A stretch of DNA of 64,000 nucleotides, taken from an uncultured Corynebacterium sp. GTDB lineage: Bacteria; Actinomycetota; Actinomycetes; Mycobacteriales; Mycobacteriaceae. Made by a program: the position numbers and the translations under genes. Location: positions 258,931 through 322,930 of the forward strand of contig CALUCD010000002.1 of NCBI GenBank assembly GCA_943914465.1, given 5' to 3'. A model generated the notes under the pieces. That model was given only the letters and a program-made list of their open reading frames with translations. It had not been told where the DNA came from and made no database searches. Position 1 is the first letter of the stretch, and each line of letters begins with the position of its first letter. Of the stretch, positions 43,245 through 51,313 are shown piece after piece.

Positions 43245-44198
43245 CTACGACGCGGCGGCGACGATCTCTTCGATCAACCGGGCTGCGGCCTTGGCGGTGC
43301 GTGAGTCGATGTCGTAGTCGGGGTTGAGCTCCACTACATCGACCAGCGCCACCCGGCCCGTCGCCGCAACGGCGGAGACCATCGCCTGCACTACTTCCAA
43401 GGCCACCCCGTAGCCTGCGGGTGCGGACACTCCCGGGGCGATAGCGGCAGGCAACACGTCAAGGTCAATGCTTAAGTGAATGGGCAGCTGTTGCGCGTTG
43501 TTCGGGGCTGTTATCTCGCGCGCTACGTCTGCTGCCTCGCGCGGTGAGTACCCCGCGAGCTCGGTGTCTAACACTGTTCGCACACCCAACGCTTCGGCGG
43601 TGTCGAAGAGAACCTTGGTGTTGTTGGGGCGCGAGATGCCGATGACGGAGTAGTCGAACGCATCCCCGACCAGCTCTGCGATTTGCAAAAACGGAGTGCC
43701 GGAGGTTGGCTGCTTCGCCTGGCGCAAGTCGAAATGCGCATCGAAGTTGATCACCTGCATCGGCCCAAGCGCCTCGTACGCACCGCGATGTGAGGCAAAG
43801 GACGTCTCATGCCCGCCGCCCAACACCACCACCATGTTGCCAGCTGCGGCAAGGTCCCGAACCCGGTCGCTGAAAACGCGTTGGGCTCCTTCGAGGTCGG
43901 CGCCTTGGGTGGTGATGGTTCCGGCGTCAACAAGCAATCGCTCCTCGTGCACAGCGAGACCCCCCAACGCCGCACGAAGCGCGTCCGGCCCTGCCGCAGC
44001 ACCTTGCCGCCCGCCGTTTCGCAACACCCCTTCGTCCGAGGCAAAGCCGATAAGCGCGACCCCACCACTCGGCACCTGCGAGACGTCCGCGCAATAGCGC
44101 ATCACACTGTGCCAGCGGGCGTGCTCTGGACCTGGCCCATCGTCTCGGCCTGTCCACTTGGCGGGTGGGGTATATAGCGGTGCGGAAACGGTGTTCAT
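43245..44198 (-). CDS. hutG: Formimidoylglutamase
   Basis: Hydrolyses N-formimidoyl-glutamate to glutamate and formamide, the last step of the short histidine pathway. From the ATG at 44198 it has 317 residues of the arginase/agmatinase fold. The manganese ligand motifs are GGGHETS, NFDAHFDLR and SIDLDVLPAA. It is divergent from hutR with 48 bp between start codons and convergent with the YjiH gene. No ribosome-binding site is obvious and TATATA lies just inside the coding start. Confidence 0.9.
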   Translation of the reverse strand: MNTVSAPLYTPPAKWTGRDDGPGPEHARWHSVMRYCADVSQVPSGGVALIGFASDEGVLRNGGRQGAAAGPDALRAALGGLAVHEERLLVDAGTITTQGADLEGAQRVFSDRVRDLAAAGNMVVVLGGGHETSFASHRGAYEALGPMQVINFDAHFDLRQAKQPTSGTPFLQIAELVGDAFDYSVIGISRPNNTKVLFDTAEALGVRTVLDTELAGYSPREAADVAREITAPNNAQQLPIHLSIDLDVLPAAIAPGVSAPAGYGVALEVVQAMVSAVAATGRVALVDVVELNPDYDIDSRTAKAAARLIEEIVAAAS

Positions 44199-44246
44199 GG
44201 CCACGATCCTAGCCAGGTGGCGGGTGCGCGCTGCGATACTAAGGGT

Positions 44247-44987
44247 ATGACCAAGCCTCAGGTTCCAGCGGCGCATAACGTGCTCCGAATACTGACGCTG
44301 CTGTCTACTACCGACGCGCCGATCTCCGCGACCCGCATTCAACGCGAATTGAACCTGCCGCGCTCGACCACCTATCACCTGCTCAACGAGCTGGAAACCT
44401 CTGGATTTGTCGTGCGGCTGGCAAAACCGGCAACTTACGGGCTGGGGCTCGCGGCGTACCGGATGGCCCAGGCGTACACCACGCAGCAACCGCTGGTGCG
44501 CGCGGCGTCGAAGGACATGGAGCAGATTGCGAAGCTGGCGGGCGGCTCGTCACACCTGTCACGACTGGCCGGCTCCGAGATCGTCTACCTGCAGGAGATG
44601 CGCGCCCCAACCGCGACCTCCCTGGTCACTGAGGTCGGTGTGCGCTTGTCTGCACTCACCACCGCATCGGGGCGTGCCATGCTCGCCCACCTGCCGGAGA
44701 CCGAGCTGCGCGCGGTGTTCGACGCGTCTGGCGAACACCAGCGGTATCGCGACCTCAAGCAGCACATCGACACGGTGCGTGAGCAGGGCTGGGCGGCTGA
44801 ACACGAGGAGGTCTCGCGCGGGCAAGAATCGCTCGCTGTCGCCGTTGTTGATCACTTGGGGCGGCCTGCCGCAGCGCTTGCCGTCACGTTCCCGCTGGGT
44901 AAATCCGAAGAGCACATGCAGTTGCTTATCGACGCCCTCCGTGACGCCGCATCCCACCTCTCCCAGCGCTTCTTCGGCAACCCCTAG
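44247..44987 (+). CDS. hutR: IclR-family regulator of histidine utilisation
   Basis: From the ATG at 44247 it has 246 residues: an N-terminal winged helix (ISATRIQRELNLPRSTTYHLLNELETSG, shown in part) and a C-terminal IclR effector domain with LSRLAGSEIVYLQEM and TASGRAMLAHLPE. It lies between hutG and hutH, so it most likely controls the cluster, with a hut intermediate as probable inducer. GATACT seven bases before the ATG and the absence of a Shine-Dalgarno site suggest a leaderless mRNA. The name rests on context and on the IclR-type HutR described in Corynebacterium resistens. Confidence 0.85.
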   Translation: MTKPQVPAAHNVLRILTLLSTTDAPISATRIQRELNLPRSTTYHLLNELETSGFVVRLAKPATYGLGLAAYRMAQAYTTQQPLVRAASKDMEQIAKLAGGSSHLSRLAGSEIVYLQEMRAPTATSLVTEVGVRLSALTTASGRAMLAHLPETELRAVFDASGEHQRYRDLKQHIDTVREQGWAAEHEEVSRGQESLAVAVVDHLGRPAAALAVTFPLGKSEEHMQLLIDALRDAASHLSQRFFGNP

Positions 44988-45020
44988 TTCAACGACCCGA
45001 AACCGGTTATGTTTTCAGCC

Positions 45021-46571
45021 ATGAATGCTGAAAACCGTGTTATCACCGTTGGGGTGGGCGCATTGTCCATCGATGATGTTGTTGCCGTGGCTCGCCACGG
45101 CGCAAAAGTTGAGCTTGACCCAGCTGCCCTCGACGAGATCGCGCGAACCCGCGCCCGCGTTGAGGAGCTCGCCAATGACCCGACCCCGGTCTATGGCATT
45201 TCCACCGGGTTCGGTGCGCTCGCCCGGCGCCATATCCCGGAGGATATGCGCGCTGAACTGCAAGTGTCGCTGGTTCGCTCACACGCTGCGGGGACCGGAC
45301 CGGAAGTCGAAGATGAGGTCACCCGCGCGCTGATGCTGCTGCGGCTTTCCACGCTGTGTACTGGGCGCACCGGTGTGCGACCGGTAGTTGCCGAAACGTA
45401 CGCAGCTGTGCTCAATGCCGGCATCACGCCGATGGTGCGCGAATACGGCTCGCTCGGGTGCTCAGGCGATCTCGCGCCACTGGCACACTGCGCACTGACA
45501 CTAATCGGCGAAGGCGAATGCCGTGTCAACCAAGGCCCGGTTGTCGCTTCCGCGACAGCACTTGCCGAGGCGGGAATCACTCCCCTTGTGCTGCGGGAAA
45601 AAGAGGGGCTGGCACTGATCAACGGCACCGACGGAATGCTGGGCATGCTGTGTTTGGCTATTGACGATTTGCGCCAGGCAGCAAAAGTCGCCGACATCGC
45701 TACAGCGATGACTGTCGAAGGGCTCACCGGCACGCTCACGGTGTTCGACGACGATCTCCAGCAACTGCGGCCCCACCCCGGCCAGGCGGACGCGGCCGCG
45801 AACATCCGCACTGTGGCCGCAGATTCAGCGATTCTCAAAGCGGCGGCAGAAGAGTTCAAGGAAAAACAGGTGCAAGACGCGTACTCAGTGCGCTGCGCTC
45901 CCCAGGTTGCCGGCGGGTTCCGCGACACCCTTGCGCACGCGGAGCAGGTAGCCGGATGCGAACTCGCAGCCGCGGTAGACAACCCCGTCGTCGCACTCGA
46001 TGGCCGCGTCACCTCAAACGGCAACTTTCACGGGGCTCCGGTGGCGTACGTGTTGGACTTTTTGGCGATAGTGGCGGCAGACGTGGCGTCGATAAGCGAG
46101 CGGCGCACCGACCGCTTCCTCGATACCGCGCGAAACCGTGGCCTGAACGCCTTTCTTGCGCACGATCCCGGGGTGGATTCTGGGCACATGATCGCGCAGT
46201 ATGCGCAGGCAGGCATCGTGCACGAACTCAAGCGCAACGCCACGCCAGCGTCAGTTGACTCGATCCCGTCTTCGGCCATGCAGGAGGACCATGTCTCCAT
46301 GGGCTGGGCAGCCGCGCGCAAACTTCGGCGAAGCGTTGACGGCCTGCAGCGCGTGCTGGCGGTAGAGGTGCTCACCGCCGCGCGCGCGTTGGATATGCGC
46401 GACGGTCACACCGCGCCGGGGACTGGTGCGGCAGTGGCTGCTTTGCGCGAACGTGTCAGCGGCCCTGGCTCGGATCGTTTCCTCTCCCCGGAGATTGAGC
46501 ACGCGGTTGACCTGGTGAAAGACGGCACACTGGTGCACGCCGTCGAGCGCGCGGTGGGCGAATTGCGCTAA
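45021..46571 (+). CDS. hutH: Histidine ammonia-lyase
   Basis: Removes ammonia from histidine to give urocanate. The start at 45021 (516 residues) is preferred because TATGTT at 45008 would place a leaderless transcription start there; an ATG at 45009 is also in frame. The MIO prosthetic group region reads GSLGCSGDLAPL, so the cyclising tripeptide is Cys147-Ser148-Gly149 instead of the common Ala-Ser-Gly. Other signatures are GISTGFGAL, INGTDGMLG, NFHGAPVAYVLD and SAMQEDHVSMG. It follows hutR by 33 bp. Confidence 0.94.
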   Translation: MNAENRVITVGVGALSIDDVVAVARHGAKVELDPAALDEIARTRARVEELANDPTPVYGISTGFGALARRHIPEDMRAELQVSLVRSHAAGTGPEVEDEVTRALMLLRLSTLCTGRTGVRPVVAETYAAVLNAGITPMVREYGSLGCSGDLAPLAHCALTLIGEGECRVNQGPVVASATALAEAGITPLVLREKEGLALINGTDGMLGMLCLAIDDLRQAAKVADIATAMTVEGLTGTLTVFDDDLQQLRPHPGQADAAANIRTVAADSAILKAAAEEFKEKQVQDAYSVRCAPQVAGGFRDTLAHAEQVAGCELAAAVDNPVVALDGRVTSNGNFHGAPVAYVLDFLAIVAADVASISERRTDRFLDTARNRGLNAFLAHDPGVDSGHMIAQYAQAGIVHELKRNATPASVDSIPSSAMQEDHVSMGWAAARKLRRSVDGLQRVLAVEVLTAARALDMRDGHTAPGTGAAVAALRERVSGPGSDRFLSPEIEHAVDLVKDGTLVHAVERAVGELR

Positions 46572-46676
46572 GACCAGTGCCGGCTGCTCGATCGCAACTG
46601 GCCTGGTGGATAGAATGGCTGGTAATAGCTGCGCCCTCACAGACTCCGACGGAGTAGTGCCGAAAGCGGGGACAGA

Positions 46677-47000
46677 ATGGAAGAAAAACGACCTTTGCTA
46701 GAGCCGCGAATCACCGCAGCTCTCTCATTGGTGTTCGTCATGGGTAGCGGTATATATATCGCGTTATCTCGTCCCTTCTCCCCTTTTGGTTTAATTCTCT
46801 TCTTCGCCGCAGCCGCTATCCTGCTTTTCTTCTGTTGGAACCCGATCAAGAACGTCTCCGCAGCGGCAGCAATCATCGGCGTGGGGGCGGTGATTCACGC
46901 TCTCCCTCCGGGAGTCGTCATCTCCTCGATTACGTTCGGGGGCGGCCTCATGGCGACCGGAATTGTCATAGCGGTATTGAAACTATTGCGCTATCGATAG
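46677..47000 (+). CDS. Small membrane protein inside the hut cluster
   Basis: A 107-residue protein with three or four hydrophobic segments (about 12-30, 36-53, 60-75, 80-100) and a basic C-terminus. GGGGACAG precedes the ATG, and TAGAAT at 46611-46616 is a possible -10. I recognise no family. It separates hutH from hutU, which are usually adjacent. The DNA after it carries a transporter-like relic, so this may be an inserted piece. Confidence 0.6.
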   Translation: MEEKRPLLEPRITAALSLVFVMGSGIYIALSRPFSPFGLILFFAAAAILLFFCWNPIKNVSAAAAIIGVGAVIHALPPGVVISSITFGGGLMATGIVIAVLKLLRYR

Positions 47001-47034
47001 CCACGGACCCTTCGCCACCCAGCGCATCGGATAG

Positions 47035-47118
47035 GTCATTACCCTTTTCGCATTGCCGTTGCTGTTGCTCACTCGCGCACTCATGCAAGAGACCAAAGGC
47101 GTCGACCTAACCCCCTAA
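47035..47118 (+). pseudogene. Possible relic of a transporter C-terminus
   Basis: In one frame the bases read VITLFALPLLLLLTRALMQE and continue TKGVDLTP before a stop. This is a hydrophobic helix followed by an ETKGVDL tail like the end of major-facilitator (metabolite:H+ symporter) proteins. There is a stop codon directly upstream (TAG before the valine), and no matching N-terminal part. The piece is short, so chance is possible. The rest of the 227-bp gap 47001-47227 is not coding. Confidence 0.35.
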
Positions 47119-47135
47119 ACCGCGTCTTCGTCTTA

Positions 47136-47196
47136 CCGTCTTGGATTCGAGACGGCTGCATACGCAACGCGAGGCGAGAAAACCGAAACGTTTTCT
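47136..47196 (+). promoter_or_regulatory. Two inverted repeats upstream of hutU
   Basis: CCGTCT-N8-AGACGG (47136-47155) could form a hairpin. AGAAAAC-N6-GTTTTCT (47177-47196) is a likely operator about 30 bp before the hutU start. Both are symmetric and lie in the short leader region, so they are candidates for HutR or a global carbon/nitrogen regulator. Confidence 0.45.
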
Positions 47197-47227
47197 ACGC
47201 TTAATTCACCAACTGAAAGGAGCTCCC

Positions 47228-48919
47228 ATGGCAAAGAACTGGTCTGCAGGCGCGCGTGAGGTGCGCTCACCGCGTGGTACGGAGTTGTCTGCGAAATCGT
47301 GGCAGACGGAGGCTCCGCTGCGAATGCTGCACAACAACCTCGACCCGGAGGTTGCGGAAAACCCCGATGAGCTGGTCGTCTACGGCGGCACTGGGCGCGC
47401 GGCGCGCAGCTGGGAGGCGTTCGACGCGATCGTGGAAACGCTGCGCGATCTCGAAGCAGACGAGACGCTGCTGGTGCAATCCGGCAAGCCGGTGGGTGTG
47501 TGGAAGACCAACGAGTGGGCACCGCGGGTGCTCATCGCCAACTCGAACCTGGTCGGCGACTGGGCGAATTGGGAGCACTTCCGCGATCTCGAAGCCGAGG
47601 GCCTGATGATGTACGGCCAGATGACGGCGGGCTCCTGGATTTACATCGCTACCCAGGGCATCTTGCAGGGCACGTTTGAGACGTTTGCGGCGGTTGCCCG
47701 GAAGCGCTTCAACGGCACGCTGGCTGGCACGCTCACGTTGACTGGCGGCTGCGGCGGCATGGGTGGGGCGCAACCGCTGGCTGTCACCCTCAACGGTGGC
47801 GCCTGTTTGATCGTCGATGTTGATGAATCGCGTCTGAAGCGCCGCCAATCCAAGCGCTACCTGGACGAAGTGACCACCGACATTGAGGAAGCAATTCGCC
47901 TGGTCACCGAGGCCAAGGATGCAAAGCGCGCCCTGTCGGTGGGGTTGGTGGGCAACGCTGCTGAGATTTTCCCCGAGATGCTGCGCCGCCACCGTGCGGG
48001 TGAGTTCACCGTGGACGTGGTTACTGATCAGACCTCCGCACATGATCCGCTGAGCTATTTGCCCAGTGAGATCACCTTCACCGACTGGCGCACCGAGGCG
48101 GCTGCTGACCCAACCACGTTCACCAAGAAGGCCCGCGAGGCGATGGCGGCCCAGGTGCAGGCAATGGTTGAATTCCAGGACGAGGGCGCCGAGGTGTTTG
48201 ACTACGGCAACTCCATTCGCGATGAAGCCCGGAAAGCTGGCTACAACCGTGCGTTTGAGTTTCCCGGCTTCGTCCCCGCCTACATTCGCCCACTGTTTTG
48301 TGAGGGGCTTGGGCCGTTTCGCTGGGTGGCGCTGTCCGGTGACCCAGAAGACATCAAAGTCACCGACCAGGCGATTAAAGACGCGTTCCCGGACAACGAG
48401 CACCTGCATCGCTGGTTGGATGCTGCGGAAGAATACGTCGAGTTCGAAGGCCTTCCCGCCCGCATCTGCTGGCTTGGCTACGGCGAACGCGACAAAGCTG
48501 GCGTGATCTTCAACAACCTGGTCAAAGAGGGCAAGGTCAAGGCACCCATCGTCATCGGCCGCGATCACCTCGACTCCGGCTCGGTAGCGTCTCCGTACCG
48601 CGAGACCGAAGCCATGCTTGATGGCACTGATGCAGTGGCGGACTGGCCGCTGCTCAACGCCATGACCGCAGTCGCTGGTGGTGCCACCTGGGTCTCCATC
48701 CATCATGGTGGTGGTGTGGGCATGGGCCGTTCCATTCACACCGGCCAGGTCACCGTCGCCGACGGCACTGAGATCGCCGAGGCGAAACTCAAAGCCGTGC
48801 TGACAAATGACCCAGGCATGGGCGTGATCCGCCACGTTGATTCCGGCTACACTCGCGCCCACGATGTCGCGCAAGAACGCGGTGTGCGAATCCCCATGCC
48901 GTTTACCCCACGGGACTGA
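47228..48919 (+). CDS. hutU: Urocanate hydratase
   Basis: NAD-dependent urocanase converting urocanate to imidazolone propionate. The ATG at 47228, with AAAGGAG upstream, gives 563 residues. Signatures include YGGTGRAARSW, TLTGGCGGMGGAQPLAVTL and near the end SIHHGGGVGMGRSIH. The conserved cysteine region is FVPAYIRPLFCEG. A long open frame on the opposite strand (47267-48874) is a codon-bias shadow. hutI begins five bases after its stop codon. Confidence 0.96.
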   Translation: MAKNWSAGAREVRSPRGTELSAKSWQTEAPLRMLHNNLDPEVAENPDELVVYGGTGRAARSWEAFDAIVETLRDLEADETLLVQSGKPVGVWKTNEWAPRVLIANSNLVGDWANWEHFRDLEAEGLMMYGQMTAGSWIYIATQGILQGTFETFAAVARKRFNGTLAGTLTLTGGCGGMGGAQPLAVTLNGGACLIVDVDESRLKRRQSKRYLDEVTTDIEEAIRLVTEAKDAKRALSVGLVGNAAEIFPEMLRRHRAGEFTVDVVTDQTSAHDPLSYLPSEITFTDWRTEAAADPTTFTKKAREAMAAQVQAMVEFQDEGAEVFDYGNSIRDEARKAGYNRAFEFPGFVPAYIRPLFCEGLGPFRWVALSGDPEDIKVTDQAIKDAFPDNEHLHRWLDAAEEYVEFEGLPARICWLGYGERDKAGVIFNNLVKEGKVKAPIVIGRDHLDSGSVASPYRETEAMLDGTDAVADWPLLNAMTAVAGGATWVSIHHGGGVGMGRSIHTGQVTVADGTEIAEAKLKAVLTNDPGMGVIRHVDSGYTRAHDVAQERGVRIPMPFTPRD

Positions 48920-48924
48920 TCACC

Positions 48925-50115
48925 ATGCAAACCCTCATCACTGGTATCTCCGAGCTGCGCACGGTGTCTGCGCTTGGCACGATCAAAAACGCTGCCCTGC
49001 TTTTTGACGCCGGCGTGATCACCTGGGTTGGCCCTGCCGATCACCTCCCTGCCGAGGCGGATGCAGCCGAGCGCATTGATATCGAGGGCCGCGCAGTGCT
49101 GCCCGGGTGGGTTGATTCCCACACCCACATGGTCTTTGACGGCAACCGGGCTGAGGAGTTCGAGGCCCGGATGGCTGGGGAGTCCTACGCGGCCGGTGGC
49201 ATTGCCGTGACCATGGAGGCGACACGCACGGCCGGGTTTGACCGGCTAGACCAGCTGGTTGCCCAGCGAGTGGCCGCCGGCCATGCAGGGGGCACGACCA
49301 CGTTTGAGACGAAAACCGGTTACGGGCTGAATGTGGAGTCCGAGGTTGAATCCGCGAAGGTCGCCTCACGCCATGTTGATGAGGTGACGTTTCTCGGCGC
49401 CCACCTGGTCCCGCCGGGCGAGGACGCGGAAGCATATATCGACCAGGTTGTCGGCCCCATGCTTGATGGGGTGAAAGAGCATGTGCAGTGGATCGACGTG
49501 TTCTGCGAGCGCGGTGCGTTCAATGAGGAGCAGTCCCGGCGCGTGCTCGAGGCTGGAAAATCTGCTGGCCTTGGTGTGCGCGTCCACGGCAACCAGCTCG
49601 GTGAGGGCCCCGGCGTCACACTCGCCGTTGAGATGGGCGCGGCCAGCGTGGACCACGTGAACTACCTGTCTGATGAGGATGTCGCGTTGCTCGCGGGCTC
49701 GCAGACCGTGGCGACACTGTTGCCCGCGTGCGATCTTTCCACCCGTGAACCGCTTGCCCCCGGGCGCAAACTACTCGACGCCGGTGCGACGATCGCGATC
49801 GCCTCAAACCTGAACCCCGGCACGAGTTTCACCAGCTCAATGAATTTCTGCGTGACCACCGCAGTGTTGCAGCAGCACCTCACGCTCGATGAGGCCATCG
49901 AAGCAGCAACCACCGGTGGAGCTAAAGCGTTGCTGCGGCACAACGTCGGCGGCGGCAAGGACCCCCAGGGACGCCCCGCAAAAGGCACCCTCGTCCCCGG
50001 CGCTGCAGCTGACCTGCACATTCTCGACGCGGACAACGCCATCAACTTGGCGTATCGCCCCGGCATGCCAATCACGTGGCAGACCTGGGTAGCGGGCGAG
50101 CGCGTCCACGGGTAA
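48925..50115 (+). CDS. hutI: Imidazolonepropionase
   Basis: Amidohydrolase opening the imidazolone ring to give formimino-glutamate. It has 396 residues with metal-binding DSHTHMVFDGNRAEEFEARM, the histidine in VRVHGNQLG and the final metal aspartate region ASNLNPGTSF. Directly behind hutU (5 bp), clearly one transcript. With hutH, hutU and hutG this completes the four-step route from histidine to glutamate plus formamide. Confidence 0.95.
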   Translation: MQTLITGISELRTVSALGTIKNAALLFDAGVITWVGPADHLPAEADAAERIDIEGRAVLPGWVDSHTHMVFDGNRAEEFEARMAGESYAAGGIAVTMEATRTAGFDRLDQLVAQRVAAGHAGGTTTFETKTGYGLNVESEVESAKVASRHVDEVTFLGAHLVPPGEDAEAYIDQVVGPMLDGVKEHVQWIDVFCERGAFNEEQSRRVLEAGKSAGLGVRVHGNQLGEGPGVTLAVEMGAASVDHVNYLSDEDVALLAGSQTVATLLPACDLSTREPLAPGRKLLDAGATIAIASNLNPGTSFTSSMNFCVTTAVLQQHLTLDEAIEAATTGGAKALLRHNVGGGKDPQGRPAKGTLVPGAAADLHILDADNAINLAYRPGMPITWQTWVAGERVHG

Positions 50116-50134
50116 CCCCGCCACTCGCGCGGGG
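50116..50134. terminator. GC hairpin between convergent hutI and ugpC
   Basis: CCCCGC at 50116-50121 pairs with GCGGGG at 50129-50134 over a seven-base loop, immediately after the hutI stop and 22 bp from the ugpC stop. It lacks a T-run. It could serve as a terminator for both converging units. Confidence 0.4.
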
Positions 50135-50155
50135 GTAACCCTGCTAACTGCAGAC

Positions 50156-51286
50156 CTAGAGGTAGGCGTAGTTGATCTCGGTCTCTGGGTCGAAGAACAC
50201 TACCCCGCCTTCCATCGGGCGCAGGTAGATCGTGTCGCCCTGCTGCACATCAATACCGCGCGGCACCTTGACAGTGATGCGGTCACCGCGCACTGCAATC
50301 CGGCTATCGGCCTGCTCTTGGCGGTGGCCGTAGACGTAGAGCTCGGAGCCGAGGTGTTCGACGATGTCGACCTGCACCGGCAGCCCGTACTGCGTGCCGG
50401 GCTGGTTGACACCGGTGATTTCCCAGTTCTCCGGGCGCACGCCCACGATCACGCGGTCTGAGGTCACCTTCGCAGCCAGCTCGCGCGGCATGTGGTAGTC
50501 CAGCGCGTGGTCTTTGCCGCCGAGCACGCGGCCGTCAATAAACGGCGTGTGCTCAATGATCGTCATGGCGGGTGAGCCGATGAACGTGGCAACAAACGTG
50601 TTGCCCGGGTTGGTGTAGAGCACGTCCGGGGTGTCCACCTGCTGGAGGATGCCCTGTTTGAGCACGCAAACGCGATCACCCATGGTCATCGCCTCAGTCT
50701 GGTCGTGGGTGACGTAGACGGTGGTGGTGCCCAACTCACGCTGCAGCGCGAGGATCTGCGCGCGGGTGGATACACGCAGCTTAGCGTCCAGGTTGGACAG
50801 TGGCTCATCCATCAAGAACACCTTCGGCTGGCGCACAATGGCACGCCCCATGGCCACGCGTTGTCGCTGCCCGCCCGACATGGCGGCAGGTTTTTTATCA
50901 ATCAGGTCTTCTAACTCAAGCATGTTCGCCGCGAAATCCACGCGCCTGGCAATCGTCGCCTTATCCACCTTTGCGTTTTGCAGCGCGAACGCCATGTTCT
51001 GGCGCGCTGTCATGTTGGGATACAGCGCGTAGGACTGAAACACCATGGCAACGTCGCGTTCGCGGGGGCGGGTGTCGGTGACATCGGTGCCGTCGATAAG
51101 AATCTGCCCCTCATCGACGGGCTCAAGACCCGCCAGCATCCGCAGCGTGGTGGACTTACCGCAGCCAGACGGGCCAACAAGCACCAGAAACTCACCGTCA
51201 GCGATATCAAGGCTGACCCGGCTGACGGCGGGCGGACGCGATGGGTCGTAGATGCGCGACGCCTGGCGGAACTCGACAGTTGCCAT
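50156..51286 (-). CDS. ugpC: ABC transporter ATPase, UgpC/MsmK type
   Basis: Energises the sn-glycerol-3-phosphate importer. The 376-residue ATPase shows Walker A GPSGCGKST (about 38-46), the Q-loop in MVFQSYALYPNMT, signature MSGGQRQRVAMGRA, Walker B VFLMDEPLSNLD and the H-loop VTHDQTEAMT. A C-terminal MalK-type regulatory domain (from about 240) follows. Last gene of the ugpAEBC unit. ATPases of this type can serve several sugar importers, so the assignment rests on the operon. Confidence 0.92.
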   Translation of the reverse strand: MATVEFRQASRIYDPSRPPAVSRVSLDIADGEFLVLVGPSGCGKSTTLRMLAGLEPVDEGQILIDGTDVTDTRPRERDVAMVFQSYALYPNMTARQNMAFALQNAKVDKATIARRVDFAANMLELEDLIDKKPAAMSGGQRQRVAMGRAIVRQPKVFLMDEPLSNLDAKLRVSTRAQILALQRELGTTTVYVTHDQTEAMTMGDRVCVLKQGILQQVDTPDVLYTNPGNTFVATFIGSPAMTIIEHTPFIDGRVLGGKDHALDYHMPRELAAKVTSDRVIVGVRPENWEITGVNQPGTQYGLPVQVDIVEHLGSELYVYGHRQEQADSRIAVRGDRITVKVPRGIDVQQGDTIYLRPMEGGVVFFDPETEINYAYL

Positions 51287-51313
51287 GAGTCATTCCCCTA
51301 CCTGTTGTTGGAG

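Noticed and set aside
47267..48874. 535-codon open frame on the minus strand across hutU
   Set aside because: It lies wholly inside the clear urocanase gene, has no recognisable family sequence, and arises from GC-rich third positions.
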